From the NCBI GenBank assembly GCA_002296185.1, contig DBHM01000013.1:1-64000 (forward strand): a stretch of DNA of 64,000 nucleotides. The letters are read 5' to 3'. The notes beneath the pieces are model-generated. The model was not told the origin of the DNA. It ran no database searches and was given only the letters and a program-made list of their open reading frames with translations. Positions 43,156-51,565 of this stretch are shown one piece after another; position 1 is the stretch's first letter; the number at the start of each line of letters is the position of its first letter. Origin of the DNA: Alphaproteobacteria bacterium UBA828 (lineage in GTDB: Bacteria; Pseudomonadota; Alphaproteobacteria; UBA828). The position numbers and the translations under genes are program-made.

Positions 43156-43428
43156 TCATTTTATAATTTTATCATATAAAAATGGATCATCATGAATGGC
43201 TGTTTCGGTATCAAGTAATGCATAACAACCTGGACAAAAAAATCGGCGTAATAGTAGCCCCTGGGAAACAGTATAATTATCTCCACATAGATCTTGCATA
43301 GATTCTTCAGAGATAATAACTGACTTCTTCCAATGAAGATCTTGATCACATATTTTATATTCACAGCAACTACATACTATAGAGCCCCTGCCATTAAAGC
43401 TGAGAGTTTCTGAAAGCCTTGACTTCAT
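43156..43428 (-). CDS. Small zinc-ribbon-like protein, acetone carboxylase gamma-like
   Basis: 90 residues. Cysteines C19, C21/C22 (VCSCC) and C65, C68 (FFCPGC) look like a four-cysteine zinc site. HW (32-33) and the phrase RRFFCPGCYALLDTE resemble the acetone carboxylase gamma and acetophenone carboxylase beta subunits, which are longer. The start codon overlaps the hyuB3 stop (TAATG), so it is translationally coupled to hyuB3. Inferred role: third, structural or zinc-binding subunit of the HyuA3-HyuB3 complex. I rely on motif pattern and position; the link to the gamma family should be tested by profile search. Confidence 0.72.
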   Translation of the reverse strand: MKSRLSETLSFNGRGSIVCSCCEYKICDQDLHWKKSVIISEESMQDLCGDNYTVSQGLLLRRFFCPGCYALLDTETAIHDDPFLYDKIIK

Positions 43429-45251
43429 TATGAGCCGCCCCCTCTAACTCTATTATTTAATATATTTTTTCTTAATATTACACTTTGTTCTAAGTCGACC
43501 TGACCATTTATAATTATTGCACCATAAATTTCTTTAGCCGCATTTTCACTGACAAGTCCTTCATTAACATCTTTTTCTAAAGACTTAAGGTCTCTTTTTA
43601 ATGGGTCACCGTAACCGCCACCCCCGTTCCAACGAACATGCAAGTAGTCATTGCCAAATAATGGGAAGACTCCCCAAGATATATTTTCTTTATCTCCCTC
43701 ATAAGAATTAGATCCAACTAATAAATCATCTGACAAACACCTATCACTATTCTTTTTTTGATTTTTTATCCAGGTATACCTTGATGGAGCGCCAGGGTAA
43801 CCTCCAGCTAAACCCTCACTCATTGGATAACTAGTCCCTTTCCCGGAAACTACGTAATTTATACCACCATCTGGTGCATCATGAGGTGTAATGGCAAATT
43901 CTGCACCAGCACCACCTCTATAAGTTCCTGGACCACCAGAATCCTTGAGACGCCTTCGAAATAAATATCTAACCGGAAAAGTCCACTCCATTGTTTCCAC
44001 ATTAGCCATTCTAGAAATAGGATTAGGAATTTCTCCCCCCACATCTACACCATCTCCAATAGAGCGAGCCCCGGCTGCACCTCCAAATGTTTCTGTTAAT
44101 ATACCTATGGAATCAGAACTTCTTTGGTTTTTACCGAACATAAAAATTGCAAAATGACTTCCATGCCAAACGGCTGTTGCTTCATTTTTATATTTGTCGC
44201 TTGCTGAAAGCATTTTTGAAATACATGTACAAGCAGCATTGTTAACCGCCTGAATTGCACCAACAGTAGCAATAGAAACTGGAGCCGGGCGAGTAGCATT
44301 AACAACTGTACCCTCTGGTGCTTTCATCTCTATAGGTTTAATTACACCTTCATTCCAAGTAATATCGTAGCAGAGTAAAGGAAATAATGGCGCAAAGAGT
44401 CCACCCCAAGAAGCCCATTTTGAACAATTAATTCCATACTTTGATTGTGGGCTAGAGCCACTAAAATCAAAAGACAGTGTATCTTTTGATTTAGTCATTT
44501 TTAAAATGACCTTATACGTTTCATCTTTAACATTAAAATATTGACGAGATTCCCAACTACCATCAGGTAGTTCTAGTAAACGTTCACGTAGAAGATCTTC
44601 AGACTGATCAATTAAATTACTACATGCCTCATCAACTATGGATATACCATATTTTTTTACAAGACCTTGCATCCTGTCACGTGCAACATTATTACAGGCG
44701 ATCATCGATGATATATCTAGAGCAACCATTTCAGGAGAACGAACCATATTTAAGAGTGTATCCATAACATCTTTTCGTATCTCTCCTCTATCAACAATTT
44801 TAAGTCCAGGTGAGGAAAAACCTTCAGTAAAGATGTCTAGCGATTCTGGACTAAAACCCCCTGGGTTCATGGCTCCAATATCATAAACGTGTACAAAACA
44901 TGCACTCCATGCGACCAACTTACCTTCGGAATGAATAGGAGCTACTAAATAGACGTCGGAAGTATGCAAAGCAGCAGTGTAAGGACAGTTTAATAAAAAA
45001 ACATCATTCTCATTAATATCTGAATTAAATTTATTGATTATAGACTTACATGCCTCAGCTGCACTAGTTAGGTGATGAAGAAACCCCACACCTCCCATTA
45101 ATAAAGAACCATCTGCTCTATACAATGAAACCATAAGATCATGGCCTTCATTTGTTATTGCGCTTCCAGATACATGTTTGAGTGTTATTACTGCTTCATC
45201 AACTATCCGAAACAACCTATGGCGTATGATTGAGAAAGTAATAGGGTCCAT
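43428..45251 (-). CDS. Hydantoinase B / acetone carboxylase alpha-like subunit (pair 3)
   Basis: 607 residues. H96, D99 and H121 (LHTSD ... FVHVYD) form the conserved metal-site pattern with 22-residue spacing between D and H. GGLAGGYPGAPSRYTW and the WNGGGGYGDPLKRD ending are family traits. Encoded seven bases after hyuA3 and sharing one base with the zinc protein start. Because of the gamma-like protein and the acetone-carboxylase-like HyuA3, ATP-dependent carboxylation of a ketone is a serious alternative to amide hydrolysis. Confidence 0.9.
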   Translation of the reverse strand: MDPITFSIIRHRLFRIVDEAVITLKHVSGSAITNEGHDLMVSLYRADGSLLMGGVGFLHHLTSAAEACKSIINKFNSDINENDVFLLNCPYTAALHTSDVYLVAPIHSEGKLVAWSACFVHVYDIGAMNPGGFSPESLDIFTEGFSSPGLKIVDRGEIRKDVMDTLLNMVRSPEMVALDISSMIACNNVARDRMQGLVKKYGISIVDEACSNLIDQSEDLLRERLLELPDGSWESRQYFNVKDETYKVILKMTKSKDTLSFDFSGSSPQSKYGINCSKWASWGGLFAPLFPLLCYDITWNEGVIKPIEMKAPEGTVVNATRPAPVSIATVGAIQAVNNAACTCISKMLSASDKYKNEATAVWHGSHFAIFMFGKNQRSSDSIGILTETFGGAAGARSIGDGVDVGGEIPNPISRMANVETMEWTFPVRYLFRRRLKDSGGPGTYRGGAGAEFAITPHDAPDGGINYVVSGKGTSYPMSEGLAGGYPGAPSRYTWIKNQKKNSDRCLSDDLLVGSNSYEGDKENISWGVFPLFGNDYLHVRWNGGGGYGDPLKRDLKSLEKDVNEGLVSENAAKEIYGAIIINGQVDLEQSVILRKNILNNRVRGGGS

Positions 45252-45258
45252 TGTTACC

Positions 45259-47379
45259 TCAAATTGATTTAATTAAAATATTTCGCAAATCGTCCATTTT
45301 ACCAACCTGATCTAGTTGGATAACAATCGTTGTTATTGGAGTATGTATAACAGCAGGACCCGTTATCTCATTCCCTGAACTTAATTTATCAAAATCATAA
45401 ATGGGCGCTTCTACCATACCATCTTTTGCATCAACAAATATATTTCTTGTACCTATTTGAGCGCCCTTACTATCAATTCCACTATATTGAGATTTTTCAA
45501 CGTTAGGCCTCTCAACCAAACCTCTAGCTGTAAGACGAAACATAGTCATTTCTATACCCGCTTCCTTATAAGCAGACCCCTTTCCATATCTACGCTCATA
45601 CAAGGTCTCGAAATCTGATATTAATTGACTCATATTTTCATCATCTAGAGGGACGCTCACCTTTATAGGAGTTGTTACTTCATGGACTTGTCTTCCGTAC
45701 CTAAAATCTATTGCCCATTCGAGGGATATTTTTTTATCAGTGAAACCCTCAGATAATAACTGAGAATGACCCTTGAGAACCATCGGTTTGAAAATATTAT
45801 TAATATGTTCTGCAGAGCACGGGAGTGAACATGTTTCTGTATGTGTATATTCATGCACTATATCTGCTGAAGCTAATCCAAAAGCACAATTTACGGATGC
45901 AGCATAAGGTACAACTATGTTTTTAACATTTAATTCAGCGCCAAACATAGAACATAACAATGGACAGCTGCCTCCAAATGCGTGCAAAACAAAGTCCCTC
46001 GGGTCCAAGCCCTGCTCAACAGTAATTTCATGTATTAAATCAGTGACCTGTGCTGCAGCTATTCTATATATTCCAAAAGCTGCAGTTTCAATATCCAAGC
46101 CGAGAGGTTGTGCAATTTTCTTATTAAAGACTCTCCGAGTATTTTCTACATCAAGTTTAATGGAGCCACCTAAAAATCTATCTGGATCTATATAACCAAT
46201 CAATAGCATTACATCCGTGAGTGTTGGTTCATCACCTCCCTGTCCGTAGCATACCGGGCCAGGGACAGCTCCTGCACTAATAGGACCAATACGAGGGATA
46301 TTTGTTCGAGGGTCAAGCGAAATTATACTTCCTCCACCTGATCCAATTGATACAACCTCTATCTTTGGCGCAACATAGTGAAAACGGTCAACCATAGGCT
46401 CTCTAGAGTGACTAAGCTCTCCATCCTGAATAACCCCGACTTTAAAAGTAGTGCCACCCATATCTGCTGCAATAATATTTTCTTCACCCATCAAACTTCC
46501 AAGATAACGGCTACCTATAACTCCTGCCGCTGGACCGCATTCAAGCATACCTACAGCACGATCTGCTGCTTCACGAGCAGATAATAATCCACCGTAACCT
46601 TGCATAACTAAAATTTCACCATTATAGCCTTCTGCCTCTAATTGAGACTCAAGACTTGTAAGATAGTTTTTTGTTATACTACCAGCATAAGCATTGATAA
46701 CTGTTGTTGAAGTTCGTTCATATTCTCCTGGAACGGGGGCAATTTCGTTTGACAATGAGACATAAACTCCAGGAGATACTTTGTTTATTATCTCTTTTAT
46801 TTTTTTTTCGTGTTGTGGATTAAAAAATGACCAAAGGAGACTGACAGCAATAGCATCAACTTTTCCCACTTCTATTAGACTTCGTATAGAAATCTCAGCG
46901 GCAGCTTCATCAAGTTGAAGGAGAATCTCTCCTTTATAATCAACCCTTTCACTTACACCCTCTATTCTATCAGTCGGGACTAAAGGTTCTGGCCTATCAG
47001 TTGCTACAGGATGTTTTATTTTATCTTCAGTCAAACCACCCCAACGGCCATATGCACCTCTTGTCATTAGAAGTGTATCCTCAAAACCTTTAGTAGTAAT
47101 TAGACCCGTACGATCACCTGTGCGTGTAAGAAGGGCGTTATCAACAACTGTTGAACCATGAACAAAGAGACGACATGATGAAAATAGTTCGGCTAAACTA
47201 AGACCTATTTCCTCAGCTGCAGAATATACAGAATTAATTATACCATCTGCAAAATTTGGAGGAGTGGATAGTGCCTTCCCGAGTTTCAACCCTTCCCCAG
47301 CAGCAAAAATAACTGTATCAGTACACGTGCCCCCAACATCTGTAGCAATGATGTACTTTCCGCCCTTAAGCCTTTCCAA
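45259..47379 (-). CDS. Hydantoinase A / acetone carboxylase beta-like ATPase (pair 3)
   Basis: 706 residues, longest of the four HyuA proteins. DVGGTCTD (14-21) has cysteine in place of the usual phenylalanine, as in acetone carboxylase-type members, and TRGAYGRWGGLTEDKIKHP also resembles that branch. AADMGGTTFKVGV, GSGGGSIISL and FGGSCPLL follow. The start is TTG at 47379: GGGAG lies seven bases upstream and no ATG is near. The partner is the alpha-like HyuB3. Activation of a carboxylate or bicarbonate with ATP is expected. It follows the TarD-like gene by 32 bases. Confidence 0.9.
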   Translation of the reverse strand: MERLKGGKYIIATDVGGTCTDTVIFAAGEGLKLGKALSTPPNFADGIINSVYSAAEEIGLSLAELFSSCRLFVHGSTVVDNALLTRTGDRTGLITTKGFEDTLLMTRGAYGRWGGLTEDKIKHPVATDRPEPLVPTDRIEGVSERVDYKGEILLQLDEAAAEISIRSLIEVGKVDAIAVSLLWSFFNPQHEKKIKEIINKVSPGVYVSLSNEIAPVPGEYERTSTTVINAYAGSITKNYLTSLESQLEAEGYNGEILVMQGYGGLLSAREAADRAVGMLECGPAAGVIGSRYLGSLMGEENIIAADMGGTTFKVGVIQDGELSHSREPMVDRFHYVAPKIEVVSIGSGGGSIISLDPRTNIPRIGPISAGAVPGPVCYGQGGDEPTLTDVMLLIGYIDPDRFLGGSIKLDVENTRRVFNKKIAQPLGLDIETAAFGIYRIAAAQVTDLIHEITVEQGLDPRDFVLHAFGGSCPLLCSMFGAELNVKNIVVPYAASVNCAFGLASADIVHEYTHTETCSLPCSAEHINNIFKPMVLKGHSQLLSEGFTDKKISLEWAIDFRYGRQVHEVTTPIKVSVPLDDENMSQLISDFETLYERRYGKGSAYKEAGIEMTMFRLTARGLVERPNVEKSQYSGIDSKGAQIGTRNIFVDAKDGMVEAPIYDFDKLSSGNEITGPAVIHTPITTIVIQLDQVGKMDDLRNILIKSI

Positions 47380-47411
47380 ACCAATACTCCCTATTGATCT
47401 TTATAGATAAA

Positions 47412-48578
47412 TTAGATCAATACGCTTCTAAGAAGTAAAATCAAGTCCTTCTTACCTTCAAATCCAATACCTGGGTTATCGTGTAGATAAATACCCTCTG
47501 GACTTAATGAATATCCATCAAAAAAACCACCAAAAGGTTCAAAAACCCCTGGATATGCTTCATTACCTCCCAATCCAAGACCTGCAGCAATATTTAAAGC
47601 CATCAAATGACCACCATGTGGAATACACGATCTTCGAGACCAGGCATGTTTTTCAAGCATTTTAATAGTTCGCATAAATTCAACAAGCCCATAACTGAGT
47701 GCTGGATCAAACTGAAGAATATCTGTTTCGCTTCTTAATCCACCATAAAGTATCAAATTTTTTGAATCTTGAGATGAAAACAAATTTTCACCAGTGGCGA
47801 TTGGTCCTTTATAATTATCAGCAATAATATGACTCAACTCATAATCTAATGGATCTCCAGGTTCTTCATACCAACGTAATTTATACGGCGAGATCATGTT
47901 ACCAAAGTCTAGAGCCTGCTGAGTATTAAACCTTCCATTTGCATCTACAGCAAGATTACTAGGATCAGCAACAATTTTTAACACAGCCTCTATTCTTTTT
48001 TTATCATGATTAATATCTGCTCCACCTACTTTAATTTTAACTACTTCAAAACCTTGATCTAAATAACTACGAACTTCATCCCGCAAAAGATCCAAATCCT
48101 TTTCAGGCTGATAATAACCACCTGCAGCGTATACGAAAACTTTTTCATCATATTTACCTGAGTTAAAATTATCGGATAGATATTTCCATAATGGTATATT
48201 AGCTATTTTAGCAACAGCATCCCAGATCGCCATATCGAGAGTTCCAACGCCAACTGCTCGCTCACCATGACCACCTGGCTTTTCATTTACCATCATAGCA
48301 TTCCAGAGTTTAAAGGGGTCTAAATTATCACCCATTACATTAGATTGCTCTTTTTCTGATAAGTTCATTATACGGGGTATCAAACGCTCACGCATCAAAG
48401 CCCCCTGACCATATCGTCCATTAGAATTAAAGCCGAATCCTACAACCTGCTCTCCATCGATAAATTGGTCAGTAATAATAGCAACCACACTTGCTGTCAT
48501 TTGTGAAAAATCTATATATGCATTCCTTATAGAACTCTGTAATGACACTGTTTTTTCTTTTATATCAAGGATCTTCAT
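47412..48578 (-). CDS. tarD: Enolase-superfamily acid sugar dehydratase, D(-)-tartrate dehydratase-like
   Basis: 388 residues. The sequence closely follows the D-tartrate dehydratase family (RNAYIDFSQMT, GFNSNGRYGQGAL, NEKPGGHGERAVGVGT, VYAAGGYYQPEK). K181-x-K183 (KIK), metal ligands D212, E238, E264 and H321 in PHGGH give the K/H dyad and three metal ligands of the mandelate racemase subgroup. It should dehydrate a 2,3-dihydroxy acid such as D-tartrate to an enol that tautomerises to oxaloacetate. First gene of the five-gene leftward operon with hyuA3, hyuB3, zinc protein and cysteine hydrolase. True substrate specificity in this context is open. Confidence 0.85.
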   Translation of the reverse strand: MKILDIKEKTVSLQSSIRNAYIDFSQMTASVVAIITDQFIDGEQVVGFGFNSNGRYGQGALMRERLIPRIMNLSEKEQSNVMGDNLDPFKLWNAMMVNEKPGGHGERAVGVGTLDMAIWDAVAKIANIPLWKYLSDNFNSGKYDEKVFVYAAGGYYQPEKDLDLLRDEVRSYLDQGFEVVKIKVGGADINHDKKRIEAVLKIVADPSNLAVDANGRFNTQQALDFGNMISPYKLRWYEEPGDPLDYELSHIIADNYKGPIATGENLFSSQDSKNLILYGGLRSETDILQFDPALSYGLVEFMRTIKMLEKHAWSRRSCIPHGGHLMALNIAAGLGLGGNEAYPGVFEPFGGFFDGYSLSPEGIYLHDNPGIGFEGKKDLILLLRSVLI

Positions 48579-48747
48579 TCTATAAATTCCAATTGTTTTA
48601 TTAAATTATAAACTATGGCTTGTTTGTTAAAAGTTTTTCCTGTGTAGTTATGCTAACATCACTAAGTAAATTATAAATAAATTAAAGTTATAGATTTTAA
48701 TTTATTATACTTTATCAGATGTATGATCTGTTTAAATAATAGTATGA

Positions 48748-50952
48748 ATGGCAAAAAAACTAAGGATTATTAAATTGGTAAAATTAACCGCTATAAACAC
48801 CGACACCCCTTGGCATAGAGTAGAATCTGAAGAGAGTGATTGGAAAGAAGTTGACCATAAGCTTTTAACACAAATGTTGGAGCAACTTTTTATTATTAGA
48901 TCCTTTGAAGAAAAATCCCTAGATCTATTTAAGGCTGGATGCATTCATGGGCCCGCTCACGCTAGCATAGGCCAGGAAGGTGGTGCCATAGCAGCTATGT
49001 CAGTCTTAAATTCAAAAGATAAAATTAATGCAACACATAGGGCTCACCATCAATTTTTATCTAAATTCTTGTTTCACAAATCACCAGTAAATTATGACCC
49101 AAGAGAGAGTAATCTTCCAGAAGAACTAGATGATGTTATATATCGTTCTCTCTCTGAAATTATGGGACTAAAGGATGGATACTGTGGCGGGCGCGGAGGA
49201 TCCATGCATATGAGGTGGGATGAAGCTGGTGTACTTGGTACAAATGCTATTGTTGGAGGAAATCCCCCACAAGCCGTGGGCTATGCATTAGCAGAAAAAT
49301 TGCGAAATAGTAACCAATTAACAGTTACCTTTTTTGGTGATGGGTCAATGCAAAATGGTGCGGCATACGAAGCACTTAACCTTGGTGCCCTTTATGATCT
49401 ACCAATAATCTTTTTCAATGAAAACAATCTATATGGTGTCTCTACTCATGTCTCTGAAACTACAAGAGAAACAAGGCTAACCGCAAGAGGGCTAGGTCTT
49501 GGTATACCATCACTTGAAGTTGATGGTATGGACATTATAGCTGTAAGGAAAGCTATGTTATGGGCTAAAGACTATATTGCTAAAAATAAGGGGCCAGTCC
49601 TTATTGAATCTCAAACTTACAGATATTTTCATCAACATGGTCCAATGCGTGGTAGCGCATTTGGCTATAGAAATAAATCTGAAGAAGAAAAATGGGTTAA
49701 AAAAGACCCTTTCGTTACTTTTCCAAAAAAGTTAATAGATCTTAAAATAATTACTTCAGATTCAGTAGAAGAAATTAAATCTAGATCATTCAATACTGTA
49801 AAAAATGCTGCTTCTCGTCTCACTGAAACATCTCCAGACGGAAGTAACCAACTGCAAGTTAGGTCAGAAATGTGGCCACAAGTAGATACAGTCGAACATG
49901 GTATTAAGGGTGACCTCTCCGAACTTGGGAATCAGAGGTTTATAGAAATTGAAGATATAGATCCAAAAAATACAAAGGAAATGAAGTTCATTGAAGCTAT
50001 AGCTGCTGTACAGCTTCGAGCAATGGAACGAGATGAGCGTGTTTTTATAATGGGAGAAGATGTGCAACATTTAAAAGGGGGAACTGTTGGTGCTACAAAA
50101 GGTATTCTAGAACGCTTTCCTGAACGTCTCATAGGAACACCAATTGCAGAAAATGGATTCTGCGGAATGGGCCTTGGAGCTGCTGTCAACGGAATGAAGC
50201 CAATTGTTGAAATAATGTATTCAGATTTTATTTTAGTTGCCGCTGATCAACTGTTCAACCAAATAGGTAAAGTGAGGCATATGTTTGGTGGCAACCATTC
50301 AACCCCACTTATTTTACGAACAAGGGCAGCTGGTGGAGGTGGTTATGGATCCCAACATTCTATGGATCCAAGTGGAATATTTGCCGCATACCCTGGCTGG
50401 AGAGTTATCGCACCCTCGAATGCGTTTGACTATATTGGCCTGTTTAACTCAGCAATATTATGTGACGATCCAGTTGCAATAATAGAATGCCAATCATTAT
50501 ATCAAGATATATCAAATGTTCCCGAAGGTGACCTTGATTATTGCATACCTTTTGGTAAAGCTAAAATAGTAAGCTCAGGTCGTGAATGCACGATAATATC
50601 ATGTGCAAATATGGTTGCTAGTTCTATTAAAGCTGCAGCTGAACTAGATATTGATGCGGATATAATTGACCTCAGAACCGTTGATACATTAAGTCTAGAC
50701 TGGGAAACCATTGGAACTAGTATAAAGAAAACAAACAAAGTTATGGTTGTTGAACAAACTGCTCGTGGACATGGACTAGGGGCTCGTATAGTTCAAGAAA
50801 TTCAAGAAAGATTCTTTGATTGGCTTGATCATGAAGTTATTAGAATAAGTGGCACACATAGCGCTCCAGTAGTATCAAAACCACTAGAGGCGGCAGCACT
50901 AGCTGGTATGGATGATATAAAACAAGGAATATTATCGCTTTGTAAAAATTAA
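48748..50952 (+). CDS. Fused 2-oxoacid dehydrogenase E1 alpha-beta, thiamine-dependent
   Basis: 734 residues. The alpha-type half (about 35-360) has the ThDP signature GDGS (197-200) ending in NN (226-227), GRGGSMHM and YRYFHQHGP. The beta-type half (about 380-734) has MGEDV, the IAENGFCGMGLGAAVNGMKP stretch and DIIDLRTVDTL. It decarboxylates a 2-oxo acid and transfers the acyl group to lipoyl-E2. The ATG at 48748 has no ribosome site; a TTG at codon 10 (48775) follows AAGGA and could be the true start. No E2 or E3 gene is nearby, so these must come from elsewhere. Substrate (pyruvate, branched keto acid, acetoin) is uncertain. Confidence 0.88.
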   Translation: MAKKLRIIKLVKLTAINTDTPWHRVESEESDWKEVDHKLLTQMLEQLFIIRSFEEKSLDLFKAGCIHGPAHASIGQEGGAIAAMSVLNSKDKINATHRAHHQFLSKFLFHKSPVNYDPRESNLPEELDDVIYRSLSEIMGLKDGYCGGRGGSMHMRWDEAGVLGTNAIVGGNPPQAVGYALAEKLRNSNQLTVTFFGDGSMQNGAAYEALNLGALYDLPIIFFNENNLYGVSTHVSETTRETRLTARGLGLGIPSLEVDGMDIIAVRKAMLWAKDYIAKNKGPVLIESQTYRYFHQHGPMRGSAFGYRNKSEEEKWVKKDPFVTFPKKLIDLKIITSDSVEEIKSRSFNTVKNAASRLTETSPDGSNQLQVRSEMWPQVDTVEHGIKGDLSELGNQRFIEIEDIDPKNTKEMKFIEAIAAVQLRAMERDERVFIMGEDVQHLKGGTVGATKGILERFPERLIGTPIAENGFCGMGLGAAVNGMKPIVEIMYSDFILVAADQLFNQIGKVRHMFGGNHSTPLILRTRAAGGGGYGSQHSMDPSGIFAAYPGWRVIAPSNAFDYIGLFNSAILCDDPVAIIECQSLYQDISNVPEGDLDYCIPFGKAKIVSSGRECTIISCANMVASSIKAAAELDIDADIIDLRTVDTLSLDWETIGTSIKKTNKVMVVEQTARGHGLGARIVQEIQERFFDWLDHEVIRISGTHSAPVVSKPLEAAALAGMDDIKQGILSLCKN

Positions 50953-50987
50953 TTTATAATTAGGTTAATCATTTAAAGGAGTAAATC

Positions 50988-51449
50988 ATGTCAAAAAATA
51001 AAGGTATTCTAGATGATCTAATTATAAAATCTCATCATACCGCCGTAAGTGTTAAGGATTTTGATTCTGCCCTTAAGTTCTATATAGAAATGCTTGGATT
51101 CGAGAGTATAGGCGAAATAAGAGATCGCTGTGAACCAGGTTTTGCAGAAGCAACTGGCGTACCAAATGGAAAAGCTCACTGGGCGATGCTAAAAAATGAT
51201 AACTATCACATAGAACTATTCCAGTGGGTTAATCCTATAGGTGAACTAGCTGCAAATCGACAATGCGACCTTGGATATACGCATATAGCCCTACAAGTAA
51301 AGAATATTGATGCTGCTTATGAAAAGGTTATTGCTTCAGGATTTAAAACACTAAGTCCACCATTAACTCTTAGGGGCGGAGCTGCTAAAGCAATTTATAT
51401 TCAAGCGCCAGAAGACAACATAACAGAGTTAGTTGAATATCGGGATTAA
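50988..51449 (+). CDS. VOC family (glyoxalase/dioxygenase superfamily) protein
   Basis: 153 residues with two paired beta-alpha-beta-beta-beta modules: HHTAVSVKDFDSALKFYIEM with metal-ligand candidate H16/H17, HIELFQW with E, GYTHIALQVKNIDAAYEKV and ITELVEY. This is the arrangement of glyoxalase I, methylmalonyl-CoA epimerase and related lyases. Encoded 36 bases after the E1 fusion gene, with AAAGGAG ribosome site, so co-transcribed; it may act on the E1 substrate or product. No further specificity visible. Confidence 0.8.
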   Translation: MSKNKGILDDLIIKSHHTAVSVKDFDSALKFYIEMLGFESIGEIRDRCEPGFAEATGVPNGKAHWAMLKNDNYHIELFQWVNPIGELAANRQCDLGYTHIALQVKNIDAAYEKVIASGFKTLSPPLTLRGGAAKAIYIQAPEDNITELVEYRD

Positions 51450-51565
51450 TAATAAAAAATTCTGGCACTATTTTGTAAAAGTTCAAACCTTATTAATTAA
51501 ATATATAAAAATGTTTGGTTATAAGCAGCTGAATAACTTTGATAAAAATAAGATGTGAACATTAA

